Shown here: positions 17,627 through 24,796 of the stretch, piece after piece
Layout: each line of letters opens with the position of its first letter
Numbering within the stretch: the stretch's first letter is position 1
Assembly (NCBI RefSeq): GCF_018449695.1
Contig: NZ_JAAVUY010000006.1
Span: forward strand, 310,001-374,000
Direction: 5' to 3'
Length of the DNA stretch: 64,000 nt
DNA from: Bradyrhizobium sp. dw_411
Lineage (GTDB): Bacteria; Pseudomonadota; Alphaproteobacteria; Rhizobiales; Xanthobacteraceae
The notes under the pieces: generated by a model
Databases searched by the model: none
Seen by the model: the letters and a program-made list of their open reading frames with translations, nothing else
Told to the model about the DNA's origin: nothing
Made by a program: the position numbers and the translations under genes

Positions 17627-18940
17627 TCAGGTTTGAAGATGCCCCCGCAGGGTTGAGGCCGTGTAGTCCTCGCGGAACACGCCGAGACGTTGTAATTCCG
17701 GCACCACACCATCCACGAATTCGGCAAAGGACTCCGGCAGGAATGCCGGTGACACCACAAAGCCGTCCGCATCGCCGGAAGTGAAAATATCCGCAAGCTC
17801 ATCGGCGATTTGCTTCGGCGTACCGCATAGCTGCGGCACCAGCACGCACTCACCGTATTTCCGGCCGATCTCGCGCAGGCTCAGCGAATTGTCACGGGCG
17901 ATCCGCGACGCCATCGCAATCAGGCTTTGGGTCCCGGTGCTGCGCAGTTGCTCGACCGGCGCATCGAGGTCGAGCGTGCTCAAATCGACATTGGAATGCG
18001 CCGACAGCGTCGATAGCCCGACCATCGGATCTACCAGCGCGTTGGCGATATCTCTCTTTTCCTGTGCCTCCTCGCGGGTGCGGCCGACAAAGGGCATGAT
18101 GGCGGTCAGGGATTTGCAGCTTCCCTCCGGCCGGTTCAACCGCCGCGCTTCCTCGCGAACACCCTCGGTCGAGCGTTTCATGTGGTCGCGCGTCGGCGAG
18201 ATGTTGAAAATGACCTCCGCCCATTTCACCGCAAAGGCCCGGCCGCGATCGGAAGCGCCGGCCTGAATGATCACCGGACGCCCCTGTGGACCCCTGGGAA
18301 TATTGAGCGGGCCGCGCGACTTGAAATAGGTGCCCGCGTGGTTGACGTAATGCACTTTCGCCGGATCGGCATAAAGTCCCCTGGCGCGATCGAGCGTGAG
18401 CGCGCCGTCTTCCCAGCTATCCCAGAGCTTGAAGATCAGCTCCATGAACTCCTCGGCGCGGTCGTAGCGCTGGTCATGGTTGAGATGGCTCTCGATCCCG
18501 AAATTGAGCGCTTCGCCGTCATTCATTGACGTCACGACATTCCAGGCCGCCCGGCCGTTCGACAGATGATCGACGGTGCCGAATTCGCGCGCCAGATGAT
18601 AGGGCTGGTCATAGGTGGTGGAGCGCGTGGCGCCGAGCCCGATATGCCGCGTGGTCGCCGCCAGCGCGCCCAGAATGGGGACGGGATCCATCCGCGTCGA
18701 ATCCTGGTCGCCGTGGCGCAGCCCGACTTCCTTGTCGTCGCCAAACCGATCGGCAATCGCGAGCCGATCCGCAAAGAAAATCAGATCGAACTTGCCGCGC
18801 TCCAGCGTACGGGCCACTTCAACATAATAATCCGATGTCAGGAACGGGACCTCATGGGCCGGGTTACGCCACAGCGCATGGCTATGCGCGACCGGGCCCG
18901 CGATGAGAAATCCGGCTAGATTCATGTGACGTGGGGACAA
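17627..18940 (-). CDS. NtaA/DmoA-family FMN-dependent monooxygenase
   Basis: A 437-residue luciferase-like monooxygenase of the NtaA/SnaA/DszA/DmoA subgroup, recognisable by length and by the segments YYVEVARTLERGKFDLIFFA (residues ~38-57), GLGATRSTTYDQPYHLARE and FGTVDHLSNGRAAWNVVTS. These enzymes use reduced FMN and O2 on substrates such as nitrilotriacetate, dibenzothiophene sulfone or dimethyl sulfide. No flavin reductase gene is seen beside it. It lies upstream of and in the same direction as the Liv-type transporter operon, so the imported compound may be its substrate; this link is contextual. A hairpin after its stop may separate the two transcripts. Confidence 0.87.
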   Translation of the reverse strand: MSPRHMNLAGFLIAGPVAHSHALWRNPAHEVPFLTSDYYVEVARTLERGKFDLIFFADRLAIADRFGDDKEVGLRHGDQDSTRMDPVPILGALAATTRHIGLGATRSTTYDQPYHLAREFGTVDHLSNGRAAWNVVTSMNDGEALNFGIESHLNHDQRYDRAEEFMELIFKLWDSWEDGALTLDRARGLYADPAKVHYVNHAGTYFKSRGPLNIPRGPQGRPVIIQAGASDRGRAFAVKWAEVIFNISPTRDHMKRSTEGVREEARRLNRPEGSCKSLTAIMPFVGRTREEAQEKRDIANALVDPMVGLSTLSAHSNVDLSTLDLDAPVEQLRSTGTQSLIAMASRIARDNSLSLREIGRKYGECVLVPQLCGTPKQIADELADIFTSGDADGFVVSPAFLPESFAEFVDGVVPELQRLGVFREDYTASTLRGHLQT

Positions 18941-19117
18941 CGCAACAACCTCCGTCAGGAATGGCTTTTGTCACTTCTATACCAGAGATCTGACACCGAC
19001 GACCCCAATCGTGGCAATAGCTGCCCGCTTGCACTGACCGCATGAATGGTTAGGTTTGCAGCCTGTGAGTCGTAGCTTCGCGCGCGGCCTCTCCCACCGA
19101 GACCTCAAGCCGATTTC

Positions 19118-20227
19118 ATGCCCACATTCACGCCGCATCAGGATTCCGCGCTGAAGGCCGTTGCCGACTGGCTGAAGGCGAAACCGGGCCGGAACGGCAC
19201 GCCGCCGATCTTCCGGCTGTTCGGCTATGCCGGCACCGGCAAGACCACCTTGGCGCGGCATATCGCCGATGGCGTCGATGGCGAGGTGAAGTTCGCGGCT
19301 TTCACCGGCAAGGCCGCGCTGGTGATGCGCAACAAGGGCTGCGACAACGCTTCAACTATTCATTCGCTGATCTACCGCGCGCGCGAATCCGGCGTCGAGC
19401 AGCCGAGCTTTGAGCTGTGGGACGACGCGCCGGCCTCAAAGGCGAAACTGATCGTGATCGACGAATGTTCGATGGTCGATGCGGAACTCGGCCGCGACCT
19501 GATGTCGTTCGACTGTCCGCTGCTGGTGCTTGGCGACCCCGCGCAATTGCCGCCGATCCAGGGCGGCGGATTCTTCACCGATTGCGAACCGGACTCGATG
19601 CTGACCGAAGTGCATCGCCAGGCGCAGGACGATCCGATCGTGCGGATGTCGATGGACGTGCGCGAGGGCCGCGACCTCGACATCGGCCGCTACGGCGAAA
19701 GCGAAGTGGTGTCGCGTTCCGAGCTTGACCCAGACCGCGTGATGAGCGCCGATCAGGTGCTGGTCGGGCGCAACAATACGCGGCGCTCCTACAATATGCG
19801 GGTGCGGCAGAAGCAGAACATCGAGGATCCCTTGCCGGTCGCAGGCGACAAGCTGGTGTGCCTGCGCAACAACCGCAAGAAGGGCCTGTTCAACGGCGGC
19901 CTGTGGCGCGTGAAATCGCGCGCGCAGTCGAAATCGAAGATTATCACCATGCGGCTGTCGCCCGACGAGGATTTCGGCCACAAGGTGACAAAAGTTTCCG
20001 TCCGCGGCGACTGCTTCGGCGGCGCCATCGAGACCATCCCGTGGGAACAGCGCAAGCCCTATGACGAGTTCGACTACGGTTACGTGCTCACGGTGCACAA
20101 ATCGCAGGGCTCGCAATGGGACGATGTGGTGCTGTTCGACGAAAGCTTTGCGTTTCAGGAAAGCCGTGCGCGGTGGCTTTATACGGGGATTACGCGTGCG
20201 GCGAAGCGGTTAAGTATCGTGGTGTAG
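19118..20227 (+). CDS. RecD-like superfamily 1 DNA helicase
   Basis: A 369-residue ATPase. Walker A GYAGTGKTT is at residues 36-44, motif Ia-like AAFTGKAALVM near 60-70, Walker B VIDECSM at 113-119, and GDPAQLPP (motif III) at 139-146. The C-terminus carries the UvrD-like second core with TVHKSQGSQWDDVVL and YTGITRAAKRL (motifs V and VI). The protein is much shorter than RecD or RecD2 and resembles the compact Dda/ATP-dependent RecD-like group, lacking a long N-terminal domain. A 5'-3' helicase role is inferred from family. It stands alone, divergent from the monooxygenase gene and followed by a repeat. Confidence 0.87.
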   Translation: MPTFTPHQDSALKAVADWLKAKPGRNGTPPIFRLFGYAGTGKTTLARHIADGVDGEVKFAAFTGKAALVMRNKGCDNASTIHSLIYRARESGVEQPSFELWDDAPASKAKLIVIDECSMVDAELGRDLMSFDCPLLVLGDPAQLPPIQGGGFFTDCEPDSMLTEVHRQAQDDPIVRMSMDVREGRDLDIGRYGESEVVSRSELDPDRVMSADQVLVGRNNTRRSYNMRVRQKQNIEDPLPVAGDKLVCLRNNRKKGLFNGGLWRVKSRAQSKSKIITMRLSPDEDFGHKVTKVSVRGDCFGGAIETIPWEQRKPYDEFDYGYVLTVHKSQGSQWDDVVLFDESFAFQESRARWLYTGITRAAKRLSIVV

Positions 20228-20255
20228 ACGCTATCCCTTAGCGAGGTATCTCAAC

Positions 20256-20339
20256 GTCATTGCGAGCGAAGCGAAGCAATCCATTTAGCGGCGATAAGAA
20301 AGAATGGATTGCTTCGTCGCTTACGCTCCTCGCAATGAC
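20256..20339. repeat. palindromic intergenic repeat, family A, short form
   Basis: GTCATTGCGAGCGAAGCGA at the left and CGCAATGAC at the right with inner AAGCAATCCAT / ATGGATTGCTTCG. Same subtype as 21892-21979. It starts 28 bases after the helicase stop. Confidence 0.85.
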
Positions 20340-20351
20340 GGGGATCAAGAC

Positions 20352-20456
20352 CTACTTCCTCGCCACAAAGTAAAAATCCTCCCGCCCCGGCGGCGAACCA
20401 TACGTAAACGGCTGCCCCCGGGGTATGACAGTCTGTCGATCAATAGCAACCGCGGT
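20352..20456 (-). pseudogene. possible 3' remnant of a lost gene
   Basis: Read leftward, 34 sense codons run between two in-frame stops (TGA at 20457-20459 and TAG at 20352-20354). The peptide includes AIDRQTVIPRGQPFTYG followed by SPPGREDFYFVARK, which has the look of a real protein C-terminus (aromatic, ordered, high-GC codons) rather than random translation. No start codon or upstream continuation in frame is seen, and it ends at the edge of a repeat. I cannot name the parent family. It may be the leftover of a deletion linked to the repeat. Confidence 0.4.
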
Positions 20457-20667
20457 TCAGTTTGGCGTTCGGGCGCTTTGCCGCAGGCTGTATTTCCTTC
20501 CTAACAGGCTGGGAACATGGACATTTATTCACGAATGAGTGTCCCCATGGCCGTAACAAGCGCCGCTTTGCCCCGTATCTAGTGGCATCAGGGAGACCAG
20601 CCCGATTGCGAACCGCCACTCCCGCTCTAAACTACCCCCAACCGCTGACCTCAAGAGGAAGCCCCCC

Positions 20668-21384
20668 ATGTCCCGTAGCCAATTTAGCCGCCTTTCGCTT
20701 TACGCTGCCGCCATCGGAGCGCTCGCGGCCACCGCCTTTGTAGCCGCGCCCGCGCTGGCCGCCGAAGATGCCGTGATCATTCCCGCGCCCGCGGCCGACG
20801 TTAAGGCTGGCGACGGCATCCAGACCGTGGTCATCGCGGGTGGTTGCTTCTGGGGCGTGCAGGGCGTGTTCCAGCACACATCAGGGGTCGTCAACGCAGT
20901 GTCCGGTTACGCCGGCGGCAGCAAGAGCACCGCCGACTACAGCACAGTCTCGACCGGCACCACCGGCCATGCGGAATCGGTCGAGGTCAAATACGATCCG
21001 AAGAAGATCAGCTACGGCAAGATCCTGCAGATCTTCTTCTCGGTCGCACACGATCCGACGCAGTTGAACCGTCAGGGTCCGGACAGCGGCACGCAATACC
21101 GCTCCGCGATCTTCACCACCAATGACGAACAGAAGAAGGTGACCGACGCCTACATCGCGCAGCTCAATGCCGCCAAGGTCTACAAGAAACCGATCGTGAC
21201 CAAGGTCGGACCGCTCGAAGGGTTCTTTCCGGCCGAGGCCTATCATCAGGACTACCTGACGCTTCACCCGAACCAACCCTATATTGCCTACAACGACATC
21301 CCGAAGGTCGAAAACCTGAAGAAGATTTTCGCCGAGAACTACATCGAGAAGCCGACGCTGGTCAGCGCCAAGCTCACCAACTGA
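20668..21384 (+). CDS. msrA: peptide-methionine (S)-S-oxide reductase, exported
   Basis: A 238-residue MsrA with a clear Sec signal peptide (residues 1-32, ending ALAAE), so it acts outside the cytoplasm. The catalytic Cys is C60 in AGGCFWG, and the family block GPDSGTQYRSAIF is present. It reduces the S-epimer of methionine sulfoxide in damaged envelope proteins. The start ATG at 20668 has AAGAGGAAG upstream. The msrB gene follows 84 bases later on the same strand with a repeat between. The only Cys in the mature part besides C60 is not evident, so recycling may rely on an external thiol or on one-Cys chemistry. Confidence 0.92.
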   Translation: MSRSQFSRLSLYAAAIGALAATAFVAAPALAAEDAVIIPAPAADVKAGDGIQTVVIAGGCFWGVQGVFQHTSGVVNAVSGYAGGSKSTADYSTVSTGTTGHAESVEVKYDPKKISYGKILQIFFSVAHDPTQLNRQGPDSGTQYRSAIFTTNDEQKKVTDAYIAQLNAAKVYKKPIVTKVGPLEGFFPAEAYHQDYLTLHPNQPYIAYNDIPKVENLKKIFAENYIEKPTLVSAKLTN

Positions 21385-21396
21385 AGGCTGTTAGTT

Positions 21397-21443
21397 GATC
21401 GTGTTTTTTCACGCGAACCGGTACCCACTTCGCTTGAAAACAC
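21397..21443. repeat. imperfect palindrome, family C-like element
   Basis: GTGTTTTTTCACGCGAA and TTCGCTTGAAAACAC form inverted arms around CCGGTACCCAC. The centre resembles the CCGGT-CCCAC core of short dispersed palindromes common in Bradyrhizobium. It lies between msrA and msrB and could form a hairpin in the shared transcript. Confidence 0.55.
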
Positions 21444-21468
21444 TCAGTGAACATTAGAAGGAGGTTCC

Positions 21469-21882
21469 ATGTCCAACACCAAGACGATGCCCGGCAAGGT
21501 CGAAAAGAGCGAAGCCGAGTGGCGCAAGGAACTGACGCCGATGCAGTATGCAGTGCTGCGGGAGAAGGCGACCGAACGGCCGTTCTCCGGCGAGTACGAG
21601 CATGAGCACCGGGCCGGCACCTACACCTGCGCCGGCTGCGGACAGACGCTGTTTGAATCCGACGCCAAGTTCGATTCAGGTTGCGGCTGGCCGAGCTTCA
21701 CCGCGCCCGCGGCGGAAAGCCACGTCGATGAAGAACGCGACAACACCCACGGCATGATCCGCACTGAAGTGCTGTGCTCGAGCTGCAACGGCCACCTCGG
21801 CCACGTGTTCGACGACGGCCCCGGTCCGACCGGGCTGCGCTACTGCATCAACTCGGCGGCGCTGAAACTGCAGCCGAAATAG
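21469..21882 (+). CDS. msrB: peptide-methionine (R)-S-oxide reductase
   Basis: A 137-residue cytosolic MsrB. Zinc Cys pairs are C54/C57 (CAGC) and C103/C106 (CSSC), the catalytic Cys is C126 in RYCINS, and GCGWPSF (C72) supplies the likely recycling Cys. AGGAGG lies just before the ATG, a strong ribosome site. Lacks a signal peptide, unlike the MsrA encoded upstream, so the two act in different compartments unless MsrA has other partners. Reduces the R-epimer of methionine sulfoxide. Followed ten bases later by a family A repeat. Confidence 0.95.
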   Translation: MSNTKTMPGKVEKSEAEWRKELTPMQYAVLREKATERPFSGEYEHEHRAGTYTCAGCGQTLFESDAKFDSGCGWPSFTAPAAESHVDEERDNTHGMIRTEVLCSSCNGHLGHVFDDGPGPTGLRYCINSAALKLQPK

Positions 21883-21891
21883 GGGAAGCCC

Positions 21892-21979
21892 GTCATTGCG
21901 AGCGAAGCGAAGCAATCCAGAAGCTAGGCTGTGACCTGGATAAGATGGATTGCTTCGTCGCTACGCTCCTCGCAATGAC
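21892..21979. repeat. palindromic intergenic repeat, family A, short form
   Basis: GTCATTGCGAGCGAAGCGA at the left, CTCCTCGCAATGAC at the right, with inner AAGCAATCCA / TGGATTGCTTCG. It starts ten bases after the msrB stop, so it can act as the 3' end of the msrB transcript. Confidence 0.85.
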
Positions 21980-22090
21980 GAGAAGAACAAGTAACCCGGT
22001 TCCTGTGCTGGAACCGGGTGACGGTATATGCTTTGCTTCCGGCCGGATCGGCCGATTGTTGTGCGCCGGCCGCCCATTGGGGAGAGTGCC

Positions 22091-22255
22091 ATGTCGCTTG
22101 GAATGATACTCGTCATCATCCTGATCATCTTCCTGCTCGGCGGCTTCAGCGGCCGTTTTGGGGGCTACGGCTACGGGATGGGCCATTCCGGAATGGGTCT
22201 GGGCGGAGTCATTCTTATAGTGCTGCTCATCCTGCTGCTGCTTGGCAAGCTGTAA
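22091..22255 (+). CDS. DUF3309-type small membrane protein
   Basis: The ATG at 22091, with GGGGAGAG upstream, gives 54 residues; an ATG at 22028 would add 21 residues without a ribosome site. The protein is two hydrophobic segments (residues 4-18 and 36-52) joined by a Gly-rich turn with GGYGYGMGHSGMG. This is the DUF3309 pattern, common in Rhizobiales and of unknown function. The usual linker in this family holds proline and tryptophan; here it is Gly/Met/Tyr-rich. Stands alone between a repeat and the next gene. Confidence 0.75.
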   Translation: MSLGMILVIILIIFLLGGFSGRFGGYGYGMGHSGMGLGGVILIVLLILLLLGKL

Positions 22256-22476
22256 TCCTTATAAGCCATTGAAATAACAAGATTTATCACGGTTCCGGCG
22301 CATGACCACCTGGATTCATCATCAGGGCTGTCAGGAGTCGCATTTCTGTCAAACGAGCTTATATTGGGGGCTGTCCTGAAATGACGTGTACCGGCGCCCC
22401 ATCGCTTTAGCTGCGCCCGTGCGATCCGTTCGCGACCTTGTTCGCGTTCTCACTAAAAAGATAAGGGTCACTGACC

Positions 22477-22776
22477 ATGGCTTCCTTCAGCTACAACACT
22501 GCCGCCGAACTTTTCCCCGCCGCGATCCGTAAGAAGAAGCGGGCGGGCTTCGCGTATCGCCGTTTCGACACTGCGGCCGCCGCGGTGCAGTTCGCGATTG
22601 AGGAATTGCCGGCGGATTCGCTGAACGGCGCCTATCTGCAGGTTGATGAAGCGCGCTTCGACCAAAGCGGTATCCGCACGCTGTATGAGAGCCAGGATTT
22701 TCCGCTGCCGCGCCGTCCCCGTCCGGAGCCCGCGCCCGCCAGCAACGACGCTGACGCCGACGCCGACGCGGCGTAA
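22477..22776 (+). CDS. conserved hypothetical protein, 99 residues
   Basis: A 99-residue soluble protein starting MASFSYNTAAELFPAAI. The N-terminal 75 residues are ordered-looking (basic KKKRAGFAYRRF, then a helix AAAAVQFAIEELPAD, then a strand); the C-terminus is low complexity, with Pro/Arg then a repeated Asp-Ala tail. I do not recognise a named family, though proteins with this opening are, as I recall, common in Bradyrhizobium. A perfect hairpin with a T run follows the stop, so it is probably a single-gene transcript. Confidence 0.7.
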   Translation: MASFSYNTAAELFPAAIRKKKRAGFAYRRFDTAAAAVQFAIEELPADSLNGAYLQVDEARFDQSGIRTLYESQDFPLPRRPRPEPAPASNDADADADAA

Positions 22777-22803
22777 TCCTGTTTTACGGAACGACGATGC
22801 ACG

Positions 22804-22829
22804 CCCTCTCCCCTCGGGAGAGGGTTTTT
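22804..22829 (+). terminator. rho-independent terminator
   Basis: A perfect 9-bp stem, CCCTCTCCC / GGGAGAGGG, with a CTC loop, followed by TTTTT. It ends the transcript of the 99-residue protein gene, 27 bases after its stop. Confidence 0.85.
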
Positions 22830-22852
22830 GCTGGACGCCAACCGCAAATGAT

Positions 22853-23380
22853 TTAGCGCGGCTGCTTGTCCATCCAGCGCCGCAGCATCCGCACGTTGCG
22901 GATATTGGCGCGGAACAGCACGTCGAAAGCGTCGCCCGCAACCGGCACCAATCCAACCACGCCCTCGAGCGCGACATTGCCGAGCATCCGCGTGGTGACG
23001 TGCCAGGGTGCGCCGAGCGCACGCGCCTCGCGCACCAGCCACAGCGAGAACGCGGTCGCAAAGAGATCGCCGACAATCGGGATCAGCCGGATAATGCCGT
23101 CGACGCCGTAGCGGATCTTGGTGCCGGGCAGGATGAAGGCAACGTCCAACAGCTTCGCCACCGCATCGAGCCGCGCCAGCCGCTGCTCGCGGGTGAGGTT
23201 GCCGAACGGGTTGGCGCTGGAATGGCCGAAATCGAACCGGAACCGCTGGAACTGCTCGCCGAGCGATTCCGCGGGGATCTCGCGTCCGTCCTGATCGATG
23301 ACCGGACCACGCGCCCGGCTGCCGCGAAACGCGGTGCTGGAACGCACGGGCTTGCCGGGAAAGATATCTTCGTGTGCCAT
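22853..23380 (-). CDS. DUF4112 domain protein
   Basis: The ATG at 23380 (MAHEDIFPGK) is preferred over a GTG three codons upstream, giving 175 residues. The C-terminal part (residues ~70-170) has the DUF4112 hallmark: DAVAKLLDVAFILPGTKIRYG then DGIIRLIPIVGDLF and later VGLVPVAGDAFDVLFRAN, with hydrophobic stretches that probably sit in the membrane. Residues 1-65 are polar and Arg-rich. Function of the family is unknown. It is 37 bases downstream of a leftward membrane-protein gene, so the two may be cotranscribed. Confidence 0.8.
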   Translation of the reverse strand: MAHEDIFPGKPVRSSTAFRGSRARGPVIDQDGREIPAESLGEQFQRFRFDFGHSSANPFGNLTREQRLARLDAVAKLLDVAFILPGTKIRYGVDGIIRLIPIVGDLFATAFSLWLVREARALGAPWHVTTRMLGNVALEGVVGLVPVAGDAFDVLFRANIRNVRMLRRWMDKQPR

Positions 23381-23417
23381 CGCCCTCACATGGGGAGCGC
23401 CCGCGACGGGCGCAAGT

Positions 23418-23834
23418 TCACGCGGTCACAGGCTCGGCGATCACCTCATGCGACAGCCATGATGCGACCGTTCCGGGAATAAAGCCGACCAGGCCATAAA
23501 GGATGAACTGGGTGACACCGGTGTCGGCGCCGCGCGAGCCATAGAGAAATTCCGCCGCCACAAAGCCGATCGCGCCGACAATCAGCATCCGCACCACCCA
23601 GCCAATTCGCCGGACATGAAACAGAATGTCATCAACCGCGCCCAGCATCAGCGCGGGCAGGATGCCGAACAGATAACTGTATTGGAGCGTGCGGGCGAAC
23701 ACCGCGAGCAGCTTTTCAGCCTCCGACAAGCTGGGTGGATGGCTCCAGTAGCCCGCCTGAACGGTGGTCGTGAGCAGCAGCCAAAACCCGCCCAGCAACG
23801 GCGCCAGCGCCGCGAAAATCAGATACCGCCTCAT
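23418..23834 (-). CDS. small integral membrane protein (possibly DUF5413)
   Basis: The ATG at 23834 (MRRYLIFAALAP) starts a 138-residue protein; the upstream open frame to 23936 overlaps the divergent antitoxin gene and is unlikely coding. Four hydrophobic segments are visible (approx residues 5-25, 43-65, 78-97, 108-128), with a short polar C-terminus. It resembles proteins labelled DUF5413 in alphaproteobacteria, but this is from memory. Function unknown. It precedes the DUF4112 gene on the same strand. Confidence 0.7.
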   Translation of the reverse strand: MRRYLIFAALAPLLGGFWLLLTTTVQAGYWSHPPSLSEAEKLLAVFARTLQYSYLFGILPALMLGAVDDILFHVRRIGWVVRMLIVGAIGFVAAEFLYGSRGADTGVTQFILYGLVGFIPGTVASWLSHEVIAEPVTA

Positions 23835-23924
23835 TGCCGCCCCCCCGTACGTTTTATCGACTATAGCAGTTTCCCGGCGGCAAGACCGCGTGTCAAACGG
23901 CAAAAAAAGTGGTAGATTCCCAAG

Positions 23925-24125
23925 ATGCCAAGGCAAAAAATATCAGCGGGAAAAAGCAGCAAAACCGGCTTCGTCGTCGGCCAGGCGGGCTTTTCCAAGA
24001 TTAGTGCGGTCGAAGGCATTCAATTGAAGCCGGCAATGAAACAACGCGCCGCCGAGGCCAACAGCAAGGGCCTGTCTGCCGAAGAATATCGCAAGGCGAT
24101 CGTTCGCAGCTATCGCAAAGCCTGA
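23925..24125 (+). CDS. putative antitoxin of the Fic protein
   Basis: A 66-residue basic protein eleven bases upstream of the Fic gene, the position of VbhA/YhfG-like antitoxins. It contains AGFSKISAVEGIQL, a near match to the inhibitory (S/T)xxxE(G/N) helix: the E-G pair is present but the Ser is three, not four, residues before the Glu. The C-terminus reads GLSAEEYRKAIVRSYRK, like the tail of many such antitoxins as I recall them. It probably blocks the Fic ATP pocket in trans. The ATG at 23925 overlaps the long form of the divergent gene only if that form were real. Confidence 0.7.
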   Translation: MPRQKISAGKSSKTGFVVGQAGFSKISAVEGIQLKPAMKQRAAEANSKGLSAEEYRKAIVRSYRKA

Positions 24126-24136
24126 GCCGCCATCGC

Positions 24137-24727
24137 ATGTACGATGCGACCGACGATCCCTATACTTACAAAAACTCTACGGTCCTCGTTAACAAGCTTG
24201 ATTTGCGCAATCAGGACGAACTCGATGATTTCGAAGCTGAAATCACCAATGCGCGAGCGGGCGAACCTCTTCCCGAAGGCAATCTAGACTTTGCGCATTT
24301 CTGCGCGGTGCACCATCATCTATTTCAAGACGTGTACGATTGGGCGGGCATTCCGCGAACCGTGCGTATTTCCAAGCAAGGGAGCCCATTCTGTTTCCCT
24401 GAGCATATTCATACCCAGGCGGCCAAGATATTCGCCGAGCTGAGAGCCAGGAATTATTTGAAATATCTCTCAGCGAAAGAATTTGTTGGGCATGCCGCGC
24501 ACTTTCTCGCGGAGCTGAATGCGATTCACGTCTTCCGCGAAGGCAACGGTCGCACACAACTAACGTTCTTTGCCTTGTTGGCAGATCGGGCAGACCGATC
24601 GCTTGACCTCGAAAAGCTCGATCCCGAGGCGATGCTTCACGCCATGATTTCCAGTTTCGATGGCGACGAATCCGAACTGACGAAGATTATCGAGGAACTT
24701 ATCAGCAATAAGCCGGATCAAGAGTAA
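24137..24727 (+). CDS. Fic/DOC-family protein (adenylyltransferase-type toxin)
   Basis: A 196-residue Fic-fold protein. The active-site loop is HVFREGNGRTQL at residues 131-142, matching HxFx(D/E)GNGRxx but with Leu142 where the canonical motif ends in Arg. His131 (base), Asn137 and Arg139 are kept. PFCFPEHI near residue 84 fits the flap region that positions the target. Members transfer AMP from ATP to proteins such as gyrase. The short gene upstream is the likely antitoxin, and the two form a bicistronic toxin-antitoxin unit. Base composition of the pair is less GC-rich than of the neighbours, suggesting horizontal acquisition. Confidence 0.88.
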   Translation: MYDATDDPYTYKNSTVLVNKLDLRNQDELDDFEAEITNARAGEPLPEGNLDFAHFCAVHHHLFQDVYDWAGIPRTVRISKQGSPFCFPEHIHTQAAKIFAELRARNYLKYLSAKEFVGHAAHFLAELNAIHVFREGNGRTQLTFFALLADRADRSLDLEKLDPEAMLHAMISSFDGDESELTKIIEELISNKPDQE

Positions 24728-24796
24728 GATCGAGCGTTCGCTTTCCAACCCAGGGTATTCGCAAAATGCGTCAAGACGGAGCGAAAATCCCGCCCC

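Larger units (their letters stand above)
20228..20667. other. intergenic stretch with a repeat and a coding remnant
   Basis: Between the helicase and msrA, both rightward. It holds a family A repeat (20256-20339), immediately followed by what looks like the 3' end of a leftward gene (20352-20456). The remaining bases to 20667 should carry the msrA promoter; AAGAGGAAG just before 20668 is the msrA ribosome site. Confidence 0.6.
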
